From NCBI GenBank assembly GCA_049520215.1, contig JBEKPZ010000245.1:1-11295 (forward strand): a stretch of DNA of 11,295 nt, given 5' to 3'. The translations under genes and the position numbers were made by a program. The notes beneath the pieces were generated by a model, which was given only the letters and a program-made list of their open reading frames with translations, was not told the DNA's origin and did no database searches. This DNA is from Bog-159 sp049520215. GTDB taxonomy: Bacteria; Acidobacteriota; Terriglobia; Bryobacterales; Bryobacteraceae. Shown one piece after another: positions 1-8,000 of this stretch (its first letter is position 1; the number at the start of each line of letters is the position of its first letter).

Positions 1-1582
1 TCTCGGGATCCCAGGTGGCGCGCGCCGCGGCGGGCTCGAGATACTGGATAGCTTCAACGTAGCGCTGCAAGCCTGCGCACAGGCGTCCGGCCGCGACACT
101 CAGCGCGAAGTCGCCGGGCGAGTGTTCGAGCCCCTCCTGGTAAGAGCGCAATGCCGCAGGCAATTCACCCTGCAGCTCTTGATCGGTGCCGCGCTTGAGC
201 CAATCTCCTTCGGCGGGAGGCGCCTGCGGGCCGGTCTTGATTTCCGAGGCGGGCGTCCAGTCGTATTCGCCTTCGGTTTGGCGCAGCAGCACCTTGCCAG
301 TGGCGTCGCGCAGTTCGAAAGTGCAAGGAGCTGCCGCCACGTTGTTGATTCCGAGCTTCCAGATATGCTCCGGTGTCAGGCTGATGGCCTCCTGGGCGAG
401 AACGCGCGTGCCTTGCAGAACGCGGATGGTGGCGGGCGCTATCTTGCGGTTGGCGTTGAAGGCGGCGACCAGCGCGCCATCGCGCCGGGTCAGGTTCAGG
501 ACGCCGGCCAGGTTGGCGCGCGCGATGCCGCCGATGCCGCGCGCCGGCATCCAGTATTCGGAGAAACGGATGGTCTGCCGCGGCTCCAGAAAGGCGTAGG
601 TCTCCTGGTTGCGGAAGAGGCCGGCCTGCACTTCGACATAGACGCTGTTGTTATCAGAGAGCGCCCGCCGCCAGTCGAGGCCATCGGCGTCCACACCCCA
701 CGACCAGATCTTCTTGGCGGGCAGCTCCGCGTACTCGGCGTAGTGCACGATGCCGGAGTTGGTGTCGGGCCGCCAGACGCCCATGAACGGCTCGCGGCTG
801 CCATGGACGAAGCGGGAAACGGGGCCATCCGTCTGGTTGTGAACGAGGCTAAGGTCCTTGCCGGTGGAATCGACTGGCCAGGTATCCACATCAGTGAAGC
901 CGTGGCTGGCGGTGAAGCGCATCGGGTAATAGACGCGCGAATCGTCTTTCACCTCGATGCCCGCGTTGTTCCACCAGTAGAATCGGTGGCGCACGTCGCT
1001 GCGATTGTTCAGGGTGACATGTTCTTCGAGAACAGTGCTGCCGGGGCGAAGGCGCAGCTCGACGAGCCACTCCATGCCATAGACCCGGTCTATGTTGCCC
1101 ACCCAGACCGAGGCGCTTTCGTCGGCATGCGTCGCGTAAGTGAATTGCACGGGCGACATGGAGACCCAGTTGTGCGAGACCGGGAAATTGAACTCGATGC
1201 CGAAGGCCGCCCATGCGCCGCGATAGCCGATATTGGCCTTCTTGATGGACGGGTTGGCGTAAAACATGGACTGGCCGGAGATCTTGTCGATGCAGGTGTA
1301 AAGGTGGCCGCCGATATCGGGGAGCACGGAGCACTTGAGATATTCGTTCTCCAGATAGACGACCCGCCAGTCGTGCGAGACGGGCCGATCGGTCAGGTTC
1401 TCGCGCAGCGTGTAAGGGTAGTTGAAGCGGCCCGTGGAGAAGGCGTCGAAGGGCGGATTGGGGTCGGGCGCACCCTCTTCGTAAGTGGGCAGGGTGAGAA
1501 CGTCCTGCCAGACGCGGACTTCTTCGTGGGCGTAAGCGACTGAGAGGCTAAGTACAAGTAGCGGCCAACTCTTCTTAGTCAT
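1..1582 (-). CDS. Exported DUF5107 domain / TPR protein (C-terminus beyond the left edge)
   Basis: An open frame runs from ATG at 1582 to the window edge: 527 codons with no stop in the parts I translated. The first 18 residues (MTKKSWPLLVLSLSVAYA) form a signal peptide, so the protein is probably periplasmic. Residues about 40-360 match DUF5107: an ENEYLKCSVLPDIGGHLY block near residue 80, an EEHVTLNNRSD stretch, and several W/Y-rich beta strands. The fold resembles sugar-binding, aldose-epimerase-like beta-sandwiches. From about residue 460 there are TPR-like helices (LPAALRSYQEGLEHSPGDF, then YVEAIQYLEPAAA), and more repeats probably follow outside the window. Family members often sit with carbohydrate genes, but no reaction is established. 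The start codon overlaps the stop of the upstream HTH gene as ATGA, and there is no good Shine-Dalgarno sequence, so translation may depend on coupling. The family call is from recognition of conserved blocks. Confidence 0.85.
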   Translation of the reverse strand, partial: MTKKSWPLLVLSLSVAYAHEEVRVWQDVLTLPTYEEGAPDPNPPFDAFSTGRFNYPYTLRENLTDRPVSHDWRVVYLENEYLKCSVLPDIGGHLYTCIDKISGQSMFYANPSIKKANIGYRGAWAAFGIEFNFPVSHNWVSMSPVQFTYATHADESASVWVGNIDRVYGMEWLVELRLRPGSTVLEEHVTLNNRSDVRHRFYWWNNAGIEVKDDSRVYYPMRFTASHGFTDVDTWPVDSTGKDLSLVHNQTDGPVSRFVHGSREPFMGVWRPDTNSGIVHYAEYAELPAKKIWSWGVDADGLDWRRALSDNNSVYVEVQAGLFRNQETYAFLEPRQTIRFSEYWMPARGIGGIARANLAGVLNLTRRDGALVAAFNANRKIAPATIRVLQGTRVLAQEAISLTPEHIWKLGINNVAAAPCTFELRDATGKVLLRQTEGEYDWTPASEIKTGPQAPPAEGDWLKRGTDQELQGELPAALRSYQEGLEHSPGDFALSVAAGRLCAGLQRYVEAIQYLEPAAARATWDPE

Positions 1583-1950
1583 AATTGTGCCGTCAAGTGA
1601 ATGTCGCGGGCGACGGAGGCAATCCACTTCTGCTTCCCATGACCGGGCAACGGCTTCTCAGTCACTCGTAGAACACCCACGCGCTCCAATGCCTGGACAT
1701 CGCGCGTCACCGCGCTGCGGTCCCGTTTCAGCTTCCGCGCCAGGTCCGTGATGGAGCCGGGCGCCGCTTTCACCTGCTTGAGCAACAGGACGCGCTTGGC
1801 GGTCAAGACTTGCAGCAGCGATTCGATGTCGTCGAAGGCGACCACCCGGCTGGGAGGAATCCGGCCTCCACGGTCCGCCAGGCGCGCAAGCTTGCGGCCG
1901 CGTTCGAAGAACGCTGCTGCCGGTTCCACTCGGATTTCAGTCTTTCGCAT
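1579..1950 (-). CDS. TumA-like winged-helix antitoxin / HVO_A0114-type DNA-binding protein
   Basis: This is a 123-residue basic protein. Residues about 40-105 form a winged helix-turn-helix: a leucine-rich helix (LLQVLTAKRVLLLKQVK), then SITDLARKLKRDRSAVTRDVQALERVGVL, then a wing ending in QKWIASVARDI. This pattern fits the MarR-like HVO_A0114 family, commonly found beside TumE-family (DUF6516) toxins. The inferred role is to neutralise the upstream TumE protein and repress the operon. The start at 1950 is well supported: AGAGG lies 6 nt upstream, inside the end of the TumE gene, which overlaps by 14 nt. Its stop overlaps the DUF5107 start as ATGA. Toxin before antitoxin is the order seen in this family. 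That it is the antitoxin is inferred from family and position. Confidence 0.8.
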   Translation of the reverse strand: MRKTEIRVEPAAAFFERGRKLARLADRGGRIPPSRVVAFDDIESLLQVLTAKRVLLLKQVKAAPGSITDLARKLKRDRSAVTRDVQALERVGVLRVTEKPLPGHGKQKWIASVARDIHLTAQL

Positions 1951-2254
1951 GTTTTGCCTCTTTTACCAGTTTGCTCCATTCTCTCTGAAAACGCGCCTCG
2001 ATCTCCCCGAAGCCGCCAAACCTCACGGCAGTCATTCTGCCACGAAAATGACGGTGATGCTGGCCGTGGGCCGAATCATAGCCCAACACGCGGCCGTTGT
2101 CGCCCGGGTAGATAGAGGGATTGATGTAGGCGAGGCTATAGCGAACGACGCGGCCTCGATCGTCGACCCAGATTTCCCGGCGGAGAACGCCGCCACCTTT
2201 CGCCTTGGACAGGTAATGACGTTCATCCGCGGCTTTCCGGGCTCCGGCAGCCAT
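1937..2254 (-). CDS. TumE-family toxin (DUF6516)
   Basis: This is a small basic protein of 105 residues from the chosen ATG. It carries the conserved family core: REIWVDDRGRVVRYSLAYI, then NGRVLGYDSAHGQHHRHF, then an amphipathic C-terminal helix ending in KLVKEAKHAKD. The GYDxxHGxHHRHF signature and the HTH gene directly downstream identify the TumE/TumA type of toxin-antitoxin pair; its biochemical target is not visible from sequence. The start is uncertain. ATG 2254 and ATG 2269 both lack a clear Shine-Dalgarno sequence. A GTG at 2332 would overlap the RelE stop as GTGA and give 131 residues, but its extra N-terminus is low in complexity and unlike the family. The 3' end overlaps the HTH gene by 14 nt, which suggests coupled translation. 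Confidence 0.8.
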   Translation of the reverse strand: MAAGARKAADERHYLSKAKGGGVLRREIWVDDRGRVVRYSLAYINPSIYPGDNGRVLGYDSAHGQHHRHFRGRMTAVRFGGFGEIEARFQREWSKLVKEAKHAKD

Positions 2255-2328
2255 GATCCAAGATATCATATCTGCTGCGTGCCGGCGCACAAGCCCGCCG
2301 CCATGCGCTCGCCCGCACGGCGACATAA

Positions 2329-2649
2329 TCACTCGGAGAGTTCCGCCGGCTCCTGGGCCCCGTGCCGAATTGTAATCACGGTGGCAAGTTGCCTCTTCTC
2401 GTCGATCTCGTAAATCACGCGGTAGACGTGCGGCTTCCTGCCGTAGAGCAGATGTCGGAGCGGCCGCCTGGACTTCTCCGCCTGGGGCGCCGCGGTCGAT
2501 CGGTAGGGAGAGCGTTCCAACCTGTAAACGGCTTCCTCAAGCCTGTTATACCAACACGCAGCCGCTGGCGAGCCGGTAGCGTGCTTCTCGACGTAAAGAA
2601 TGTCGGGATCGCGGGCGGCGCGTTCGGTTAGTTCAACGCGGTATGTCAT
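2329..2649 (-). CDS. RelE/ParE-family toxin
   Basis: This 106-residue protein has the RelE/ParE fold pattern: a first strand YRVELTERAARD, two helices spanning the middle (ILYVEKHATG to AVYRLERSPYR), and C-terminal strands LRHLLYGRKPHVYRVIYEID and ATVITIRHGAQEPAEL. The RHG near the end and the YRVIYEID strand are typical of the family. Members either cut mRNA at the ribosome (RelE) or poison gyrase (ParE); the sequence alone does not decide which. I chose ATG 2649 because the family begins directly with xYRVxLTxxA. An open frame extends upstream to GTG 2736 but adds unrelated sequence. No complete antitoxin lies upstream, so this may be an orphan toxin or may rely on the neighbouring TumA-like protein. 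Confidence 0.85.
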   Translation of the reverse strand: MTYRVELTERAARDPDILYVEKHATGSPAAACWYNRLEEAVYRLERSPYRSTAAPQAEKSRRPLRHLLYGRKPHVYRVIYEIDEKRQLATVITIRHGAQEPAELSE

Positions 2650-2722
2650 GGCGCCGGCGAATCTCGTCAAAGACTTCTCGCGCCGGCCGCGTACGGAATT
2701 CGCCCAAGCTTCGCCTCTCCAC
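2633..2722 (-). pseudogene. Possible antitoxin remnant or very short ORF upstream of the RelE/ParE gene
   Basis: A frame ending at TGA 2633 overlaps the toxin start by 17 nt, as antitoxin genes often do. Its end reads SLGEFRTRPAREV then FDEIRRRHDIPR, a charged tail plausible for an antitoxin C-terminus. The only start between the predicted promoter and the stop is GTG 2722, giving 29 residues. The frame stays open to 2860, but everything beyond 2774 is antisense to the permease N-terminus. Either the antitoxin has lost its DNA-binding half or this is untranslated leader. I do not recognise a family. Confidence 0.3.
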
Positions 2723-2739
2723 CGCTCGCCCCGCACGGC

Positions 2740-2768
2740 GATATACTCCGTATTCCCGGAGAATCCAA
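2740..2768 (-). promoter_or_regulatory. Putative promoter of the toxin-antitoxin operon with an internal palindrome
   Basis: Reading the minus strand, TTGGAT (2768-2763) and TATATC (2745-2740) are separated by exactly 17 nt, a reasonable sigma-70-type promoter pointing into the toxin genes. The spacer (2746-2761) is an inverted repeat, CTCCG-tattcc-CGGAG, suited to binding of a dimeric repressor. The arms are only 5 bp, so this is suggestive rather than firm. Confidence 0.4.
2742..2747 (+). promoter_or_regulatory. Possible -10 box of the permease-kinase-glycosidase operon
   Basis: TATACT lies 27 nt before the permease ATG and would give a leader of about 20 nt. No convincing -35 box is found 16-18 nt upstream. 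It overlaps the -10 of the divergent toxin promoter, so the two could interfere. Confidence 0.3.
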
Positions 2769-2774
2769 TCCGAT

Positions 2775-3923
2775 ATGCGACTACGCACCTTTCCGGTTTT
2801 TCTGGCCTTTCTGGCGATGGGCTTCGCCGACGCCGTGGGGCCGTTCGTGAGCCTCGCCAAGAACGAGTTTCACCTCAGCAATGCAGTGGCATCGCTGATC
2901 CCCTTCGTGGGATTCGTCATGTTCGGGTTGCTCTCCATCCCCATGGGCGTCTTTCAGGACAGGCGCGGCAAGAAGTTCGTGCTCATGCTGGGCCTGGTGG
3001 TGGCGTTGATCGGCTTGCTGAATGCCGCCTTCGGACTCACCTCATTCGCGCGGTTCCTGCTGACCGTGCTGCTGGTGGGCGCGGGCGCCGCCATTTTGCA
3101 GGTCTCGGGCAATCCCATCATGCGGGATGTATCCGATCCGGGAAAATACGCGCGGAACCTGTCGCTGGCGCAGTTCGTGAAGGCCATCGGATCGCTATCG
3201 GGCCCCATGATCCCGGTGCTGGCGGCGAAGTATTTCGGCGCGAGTTGGAGTGTGATCTTCCCCATCTATGCGGTGGCGCTAGTGGTGGCGGTAGTGGCCG
3301 TCGCGGGTTTGCGCGTCGAGGAAAAGAAGAGCGAGCATCACGCGGCCACCATGCGCTCGTGCCTGGCGCTCCTGTCGAACGGCTACGTGCTGATGATGGT
3401 TGCGGCAATATTCTTTTACGTCGGCGCGGAAGTGAGCGTGAGCGCGGGCATCCCGCTGTACCTCAAGGAGCGCTTCGATATCGATATCAATAAGGTGGGC
3501 CTGCTGGGCACCGGGCTGTTTTTCACCGCGCTCACCATCGGGCGCTTCTCCGGCGGAGTCATCTTGAATTGGATTGCGCCACGAAAGTTCTTCCTGGTCA
3601 CCTGCGGGGTCTCGGTGGTTGCGCTATTGGGCTTGTTTGTCCCGGATCGCACGCTGGCCGTGGCCAGCTTTTTCGTGGCGGGGCTGGGCTTTGCGAACAT
3701 CTTTCCGCTGGTCTTCGCGATTGCCGTGGAAGCTATGCCGGAGCACACCAACGAGCTATCCGGACTGATGGTGACGGCGATCTTGGGTGGGGCCTGCCTG
3801 CCGCCCTTGATGGGACTGGTAGCCGATCACAGTTCCGTGCAACTCAGCTTTGTGGTGCCGCTGGCGGCGATTCTGTACATTACCTGGACCGCGTTCTCGA
3901 ATCGTGCGGCAGCGCGGGCATAG
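2775..3923 (+). CDS. FucP-type MFS sugar permease (fucose/glucose/galactose:H+ symporter family)
   Basis: This 382-residue inner-membrane protein has about 12 hydrophobic segments. The N-terminus (FLAFLAMGFADAVGPFVSLA) and the loop GVFQDRRGKKFVLMLGL are characteristic of the FucP branch of the major facilitator superfamily, which imports monosaccharides with protons. Further family blocks are ILQVSGNPIMRDVSDP and LGFANIFPLVFAIAVEAMP. The start at 2775 is chosen because the family begins just before the first membrane helix; the upstream open frame to 2643 is antisense to the toxin region. GGAG at 2758-2761 is rather far (13 nt) from the ATG. It is first in a tight cluster: 6 nt to the ROK kinase, which is followed 2 nt later by the GH2 enzyme. 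The imported sugar is probably the one released by that enzyme, but substrate cannot be read from sequence. Confidence 0.9.
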   Translation: MRLRTFPVFLAFLAMGFADAVGPFVSLAKNEFHLSNAVASLIPFVGFVMFGLLSIPMGVFQDRRGKKFVLMLGLVVALIGLLNAAFGLTSFARFLLTVLLVGAGAAILQVSGNPIMRDVSDPGKYARNLSLAQFVKAIGSLSGPMIPVLAAKYFGASWSVIFPIYAVALVVAVVAVAGLRVEEKKSEHHAATMRSCLALLSNGYVLMMVAAIFFYVGAEVSVSAGIPLYLKERFDIDINKVGLLGTGLFFTALTIGRFSGGVILNWIAPRKFFLVTCGVSVVALLGLFVPDRTLAVASFFVAGLGFANIFPLVFAIAVEAMPEHTNELSGLMVTAILGGACLPPLMGLVADHSSVQLSFVVPLAAILYITWTAFSNRAAARA

Positions 3924-3929
3924 ACAAAC

Positions 3930-5038
3930 ATGCAGCAATACATCAACGACCATCGCATCGTCATGACCCTGGATGCGGGCGGCACTAACTTCGTCTTTTC
4001 GGCGATGCAGGCGAACCGTCCGGTAGTCGAGAGCTTCGCGCTGCCATCCAACGCGGACAACCTGGAGCGCTCGCTAGCCAATATCGTCGCGGGCTTTCGC
4101 AGGGTGCAGGAGCAGTTGCCCGCGCCGGCGACGGCGATCAGTTTCGCGTTTCCCGCCCCGGCGGATTATTTCAACGGCATCATTATCAGCCCGTGCAATC
4201 TGCCGGCCTACCGCGACGTGGCGCTGGGACCCATGCTCGAAGACCGGTTCAGCCTGCCCACCTTCATCAATAACGACGGCGACCTGTTTGCTTACGGCGA
4301 GGCCATGGCCGGATTCCTGCCCTACGTCAATGGGATGCTCGAAAAAGCGGGCAGCCCGAAGCGTTATCGCAACCTGTTCGGAGTCACGCTGGGCACGGGG
4401 TTCGGCGGCGGCATCGTGCGCGATGGCGCGCTCTTCATCGGCGACAATTCGATGGCCGGCGAGATCTGGGTGGCGCGCCACAAACTGGAGCGCGACACGA
4501 ACGCCGAAGAGGGCGCATCGATTCGCGCCGTGCGGCGAGTGTATGCCGCGGAATCGGGAGTGCGCCTGGAAGACGCGCCCGAGCCGAAAGTGATTTACGA
4601 AATCGCGGAAGGGCGGCGGCCGGCCATCGCGCGGCGGCGCAGGAAGCGTTTCGGCGCATGGGGGAAGTAGCCGGCGACGCCATCGCGCAGGCCATCACGC
4701 TGCTCGATGGCCTGGTAGTGATTGGGGGCGGCATCGCCGGCGCGCATCGCCAGTTTCTGCCGGCGATCGTCGACGAAATGAACGGCACCTATCAAGCGCC
4801 CAATGGCGAGCGGTTTCCGCGCCTCGCGCAACGCGCGTTCAACCTGGAGGATCCGCCGCAACTGGAGGCGTTCCTCACCGGCGAAACCAAGGAACTCACG
4901 GTGCCCGGCAGCTCGCGCAAGGTGAAGTTCGATGGATTGCAGCGCACCGGCGTGGGTATCTCGCGCCTGGGGACTAGCGAAGCGACAGCTATCGGCGCGT
5001 ATGCTTTCGCGCTGAGAAGTCTGGACGAAAGGAAATAA
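3930..5038 (+). pseudogene. ROK-family sugar kinase interrupted by an apparent frameshift
   Basis: Two frames together make one ROK protein of about 369 residues. The first (3930-4670) carries the ATP-binding DAGGTN motif near residue 14, the NNDGDLFAYGEA block with the likely catalytic Asp, and LFGVTLGTGFGGGIV. The second, ending at 5038, carries FRRMGEVAGDAIAQAI, DGLVVIGGGIAGAH and a C-terminal GVGISRLGTSEATAIGAYA. Joining them near 4611-4625 restores a continuous family sequence (EIAEGRR then GHRAAAQEAFRR). This equals a one-base deletion; no slippery heptamer is visible there. The ROK zinc motif (CxCGxxGCxE) is absent: the equivalent region, GEIWVARHKLERDTNAEEGA, has no cysteine. Its role would be to phosphorylate the sugar brought in by the adjacent permease. 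Intact reading frames on both sides and no other decay make a sequencing or assembly error as likely as a real pseudogene. Confidence 0.85.
5028..5033 (+). promoter_or_regulatory. Shine-Dalgarno sequence of the GH2 gene
   Basis: AAAGGA sits 7 nt before ATG 5041, inside the last codons of the kinase gene. It supports the chosen GH2 start and means the enzyme can be made independently of the kinase frameshift. Confidence 0.7.
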
Positions 5039-5040
5039 CG

Positions 5041-8000
5041 ATGCGGCGCATCTTGTTACTCAGTCTTATGGCATGGACCGCGATCGAGGCACAACCGTAC
5101 ACGCTGGGCATCGGCGTGTACCCCGGCGATCCTAGGGAGAACTTCGCGCCGGTAGCACATGCAGACCAGACTTATCGCAACCTGGCATTGCACCGGCCGG
5201 TGTACCAGTCGAGCAGTTACGACTACAATCTGACGGCACAGTTGATCACGGACGGCATCAAGGACACCAAGCTGCCGCGCTGGGTGGCAGTGTCGTCGAG
5301 CGAGCAAGGCGAGCTACCCAAGAACGAGCGCGAATGGCTGCTGGATCACAACTGGCTGACGGGAGTGAGTCTGAAGGGCACGGGCGGATGGGTGCAGATT
5401 GAACTGGCGGGCGGCGAGGACCCACTGGAGGTCGATCGCGTGGATATCGACGCGCGCGTCCAGGTGGGACAGGCCTCCGGCCTGTCCGCGGGCTGGAGCG
5501 CGGTGGTCTCCGGCTCGGACGATGGGAAGACTTGGACCGAACTGCGCCGCGCGTCCGGCGCGGACCGTCCGGCACACGAATTCAAGCCATCCATTGCGCT
5601 GGCTGCGCCGTCGCACAGTCTCTTCTACCGTGTGTCGGTCGACGCTCCTAGTGCAACAGGCTGGCTGGTCGGCGAGGTTGCGTTTTTCCATCAGAATCGG
5701 CGAGTGGAAGCGGGTGGTCCGTATGACTTCACCAGCGCCTGGAGGGGCGCCGGGACGGGCGACGAGTGGGTCTATGTCGACCTGGGCGCCGTGTGCACGT
5801 TCGATCGGGTGGCTCTTTATTGGATCCAGCGCGCTGGAGGGGGCGAACTGGATGTCTCCGACGATGCCGTACATTGGGAGGTAATACAGCCGCTCTCCGG
5901 CGACCGGCTGGCCGTGGGGCCGCCCTTCGGCTCCGCCGTGACCGACGACATCAAGCTGGTGAAACCTGCCCGAGGCCGTTACGTTCGCCTGCTGTGCGAA
6001 GGTGGTTCGCCCGACGGCTACATCCTCAGTGAAATGGAAGTATACGGCCGCGGCGGGCCGCTCCCTCACGGTCGCGGCGCGGTACCCCAAATACGGGCCG
6101 ATGGCAGGCAGGATCTGGCTGGCGGGGCGTGGCGCATCCAGCGCGATTCGCTGGTTACCGCGGATGGTGCGGCGCTTTCGAAGCCCGGGTTCCACGATGC
6201 GGATTGGCTGGTAGCTACCGTGCCCGGCACGGTACTTACCAGTTATTACAATGCCGGCGCGCTGCCCGATCCGAACTACGGCGACAACCAACTTGCGATT
6301 TCGGACTCGTTCTTTTACGCGGATTTCTGGTATCGCGACGAGTTTGTCATTCCGCCGGTTGCGCACGGCAAGCACGTCTGGCTCAATTTCGACGGCGTCA
6401 ACTGGAAGGCGGATGTCTTCTTCAACGGCGAGAAACTGGGACGCATCGAAGGCGGCTTCATGCGCGGACGCTTCGATATTACCAACCGCGTTCGCGCCGG
6501 ACAGAAGAACGCAGTGGCCGTGCGGGTGCAGAAGAACGCCACGCCCGGCAGCGTCAAAGAGAAGACCTTTGATAACCCGGACAAGAACGGCGGGGCGCTG
6601 GGTGCGGACAACCCGACCTATCATGCCTCGATCGGCTGGGACTGGATTCCTACTATCCGCGGACGGGACACCGGTATCTGGAACAACGTGTACCTGGCGA
6701 CCACGGGGCCAGTCACTCTAGAAGATCCGTTCGTCAACAGCACAGTGGGGCAGGGCGCGGACGTCACCATCGAGGCGACCGTGCGAAATCACGAGTCACA
6801 GCCTGTGACGGGAACCTTGCGCGGGCATTTCGGCGAGACGGCCTTCGACGAACCCGTGAAGCTGGAAGCTTCCGGCAGCCAGACCGTCAGGCACACGCTG
6901 CATCTGGCGAATCCCAAGCTCTGGTGGCCCAATGGATACGGCGACCCGAACCTCTACACCGTGGACCTGAAATTCGAAACCGCGAACCACAGCGTCTCGG
7001 ACGCGAAATCCTTCCAGGCCGGGGTGCGGCAATTCACTTATAAGGATGACGGCGGCGCGCTGAAGATTTGGATCAACGGGCGGCGCTTCGTGCCGCTGGG
7101 CGGCAATTGGGGCTTCAGCGAATCGATGCTGCGCTACCGCGCGCGCGAATACGATGCGGCGGTGCGCTACCACCGCGACATGCACTTCACCATGATCCGC
7201 AACTGGGTGGGGCAGATCGGCGAAGACGCCTTCTACGAGGCCTGCGACCGGCACGGCATCGTGGTGTGGCAGGACTTCTGGCTGGCCAATCCGTTCGACG
7301 GCCCCGATCCGGACGATAACGATCTGTTCATGCGCAACGTGAGGGACACGGTGCTGCGCATTCGCAGCCACGCTTCGATCGGGCTCTACTGCGGGCGCAA
7401 CGAAGGGCAGCCGCCGAAGCCGCTGGACGATGGCATGCGGCAGGCGCTGGCGGAATTGCATCCGGGGCTGCACTATATTCCCAGCTCGGCGGACGACACG
7501 GTGAGCGGACACGGCCCCTACCGCGCCATGCCGCTGAAGTTCTATTTCGCGCAGCGCGCCACGCCCAAGTTGCATAGCGAGTTGGGCATGCCGAACATCG
7601 TGAGCATGGACAGCCTGCGCGCCATGATGCCGGAATCGGCCATGTGGCCGCAGGGGCGCATGTGGGGGTTGCACGATTTCTCGCTGCATGGCGCGCAGGG
7701 CGGCGAATCGTTCCGCGGCCAGATCGACAAGAGCTACGGCGGCGCGGACAATGCGGCGGACTGGGTGCGTCTGGCGCAATACGTCAACTATGAAGGCTAT
7801 CGCGCCATGTACGAAGCGCAGGGCGCCAAGCGCATGGGCCTGTTGATCTGGATGAGCCATCCCACCTGGCCGACGTTCGTCTGGCAGACTTACGACTATT
7901 ACCTGGAGCCGACCGCCGCTTACTTCGGAGCGAAGAAGGCTTGCGAGCCGTTGCACATTCAATGGAATCCGTTGACGGACAACATCGAAGTGGTGAACTA

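Noticed and set aside
122..1543. Long plus-strand open frame of 473 codons opposite the DUF5107 gene
   Set aside because: The minus strand encodes a recognisable signal peptide, DUF5107 and TPR sequence. The plus frame gives an Ala/Gly/Val-rich protein unlike any family, as expected opposite a GC-rich gene.
2643..2775. N-terminally extended permease starting at 2643
   Set aside because: The extra residues are basic, antisense to the toxin region, and the FucP family starts at the first membrane helix right after 2775.
2633..2860. A complete 75-residue antitoxin starting at 2860
   Set aside because: The first part is antisense to the permease N-terminus, whose codon pattern and family match are clear. 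Only the part after the predicted promoter could be a gene.
4600..4670. Programmed -1 frameshift in the ROK gene
   Set aside because: No X-XXY-YYZ heptamer and no clear downstream pseudoknot were found, so an indel is the simpler reading.
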